The translations under genes were made by a program, and so were the position numbers. Below, piece by piece: positions 20,096 through 20,802 of a stretch of 20,802 nucleotides of DNA (position 1 is its first letter; every line of letters starts with the position of its first letter). This stretch comes from QALR01 sp045646925 (GTDB lineage: Bacteria > Bacillota > Clostridia > Oscillospirales > CAG-272), in NCBI GenBank assembly GCA_045646925.1, contig JAZRLQ010000134.1, forward strand, positions 1 through 20,802. Direction: 5' to 3'. The notes beneath the pieces are model-generated. The model was not told the origin of the DNA. It saw only the letters and a program-made list of their open reading frames with translations, and made no database searches.

Positions 20096-20802
20096 TCAAA
20101 GCAGAGTCTTTCTCAGCTCCTCCGCGGATTTCGGGCTGAGATAAGCGGGCGGAACGTCGAGGACGGTCTTGCAACCGAAATTGCCCTCTTTGCTCATTCT
20201 GTACGCGGCGCGCGCGTAAGCCACGAGAACGGAGGATGTGAATTCGGGATTGGAATCCAGCTTCAAGCTGTATTCGATAATATGGTTATGCTCCAGCTCC
20301 TTTCCCGTTCTGCCGCTTCGGATCACAAATCCGCCGTGAGGAATGCCGCCGTGATCTCTCTGCAGCTCTTCCTCGGTAATAAAGTTGACCGTGGTATCGT
20401 AATCCGCAAAGTAGTTGGGCATATTTTTGATCTCGTTTGCAATACGCTCCTTGTCCGCGCCTTCCTTTGCAACGACGAAGCATTCTCTGGTGTGCTTCTC
20501 TCTCGTGGAAAGCTCGGGGTTTTCACCGCGGCGCACGGAAGCGAGCGCTTCCTCCACTGGAACGGTGTACTGCTTGCCGTTCGCAACGCCGTCAACTCTA
20601 CGGATCGCATCGGAATGTCCCTGGCTGACACCCTTGCCCCAGAAGGTATAATCCTTTCCGTCGGGAAGGATCGCGCCGCCGTAGAGACGGTTGAGAGAAA
20701 ACAGACCGGGGTCCCAGCCGACAGAGATGATCGCCGTATGCTGCGCCTCGGTAGCCTCTGCGTCAACGTTTGCGAAATGGACGGGAATGTTTGCGTGCGT
20801 GT
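20096..20802 (-). CDS. ddh: meso-Diaminopimelate dehydrogenase (3' part)
   Basis: The enzyme makes meso-diaminopimelate directly from tetrahydrodipicolinate with NADPH and ammonia, the one-step branch of lysine and peptidoglycan precursor synthesis. The visible 234 residues are the C-terminal two thirds of a protein of about 326 aa. They contain ISVGWDPGLFSLNRLYGG, then FWGKGVSQGHSDAIRRVDGV, then CFVVAKEG, MPNYFADYDTTVNFI and HGGFVIRSG, then SNPEFTSSVLVAYARAAYRM and the ending LDVPPAYLSPKSAEELR. These match Corynebacterium-type Ddh along its length. The start and NADPH-binding Rossmann fold lie beyond the right edge. No terminator is clear before the GH99-like gene 57 nt downstream, so read-through is possible. 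Confidence 0.95.
   Translation of the reverse strand, partial: THANIPVHFANVDAEATEAQHTAIISVGWDPGLFSLNRLYGGAILPDGKDYTFWGKGVSQGHSDAIRRVDGVANGKQYTVPVEEALASVRRGENPELSTREKHTRECFVVAKEGADKERIANEIKNMPNYFADYDTTVNFITEEELQRDHGGIPHGGFVIRSGRTGKELEHNHIIEYSLKLDSNPEFTSSVLVAYARAAYRMSKEGNFGCKTVLDVPPAYLSPKSAEELRKTLL

Overview
The window looks like chromosomal DNA of a low-to-mid GC Clostridia-type bacterium (Bacillota), probably an uncultured gut lineage. The reasons are strong AGGAGG-type ribosome binding sites, TTGACA/TATAAT promoters at 16-18 bp spacing, many intrinsic terminators, meso-diaminopimelate dehydrogenase, a LytS-type histidine kinase and a TrkA_C-tailed ClC transporter. The lineage is inference; there is no rRNA or tRNA here to settle it.

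Left edge (1-1826): a minus-strand gene encodes an E3-binding-like (peripheral subunit-binding) domain followed by about 15 Glu-Glu-Ala-Pro-Ala-Gln repeats and runs off the window. It is divergent from guaA, which encodes only the ATP-pyrophosphatase part of GMP synthase.

Integrated element (about 1815-7017): a compact 5.2 kb AT-rich element sits in the 3' end of guaA. A 14-bp core repeat covering the last guaA codons and stop occurs at both ends, and copies of TGCKGAACA lie just inside each end. It carries a tyrosine integrase, a 131-aa hypothetical protein on the opposite strand, a small serine recombinase lacking a catalytic arginine, a promoter with a strongly structured 220-nt leader, a small HTH protein, a NUMOD4/HNH protein overlapping a winged-helix-like DNA-binding protein, and a coiled-coil protein. 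No relaxase, capsid or packaging gene is visible. The hairpin that probably terminated guaA before insertion now lies beyond the right end, at about 7098.

Scarred region (7018-7922): a gene-free stretch of pyrimidine and purine tracts, an orphan plus-strand terminator, and a truncated membrane-protein gene.

Signalling region (7683-14369, all minus strand): a sensor kinase/response regulator pair (12420-14270 and 11650-12423) lies upstream of a closely packed operon. That operon begins with a 5'-nucleotidase N-terminal fragment abutting a lipase C-terminal fragment. It continues with a hypothetical protein, a receiver-only protein whose phospho-acceptor Asp is Glu, a polytopic membrane protein and a PrsW-like intramembrane protease. 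Both transcription units share an almost identical 20-bp operator with two GTAAC half-sites 11 bp apart, 8 nt upstream of the -10, which suggests the regulator controls both.

Right part (14512-20802): an endonuclease/exonuclease/phosphatase-family hydrolase, a divergent ClC-type anion transporter, a CBM9-like protein, and convergently an SGNH hydrolase and a GH99/WbsX-like protein (a likely carbohydrate-processing group), then the 3' part of ddh for lysine/peptidoglycan precursor synthesis.
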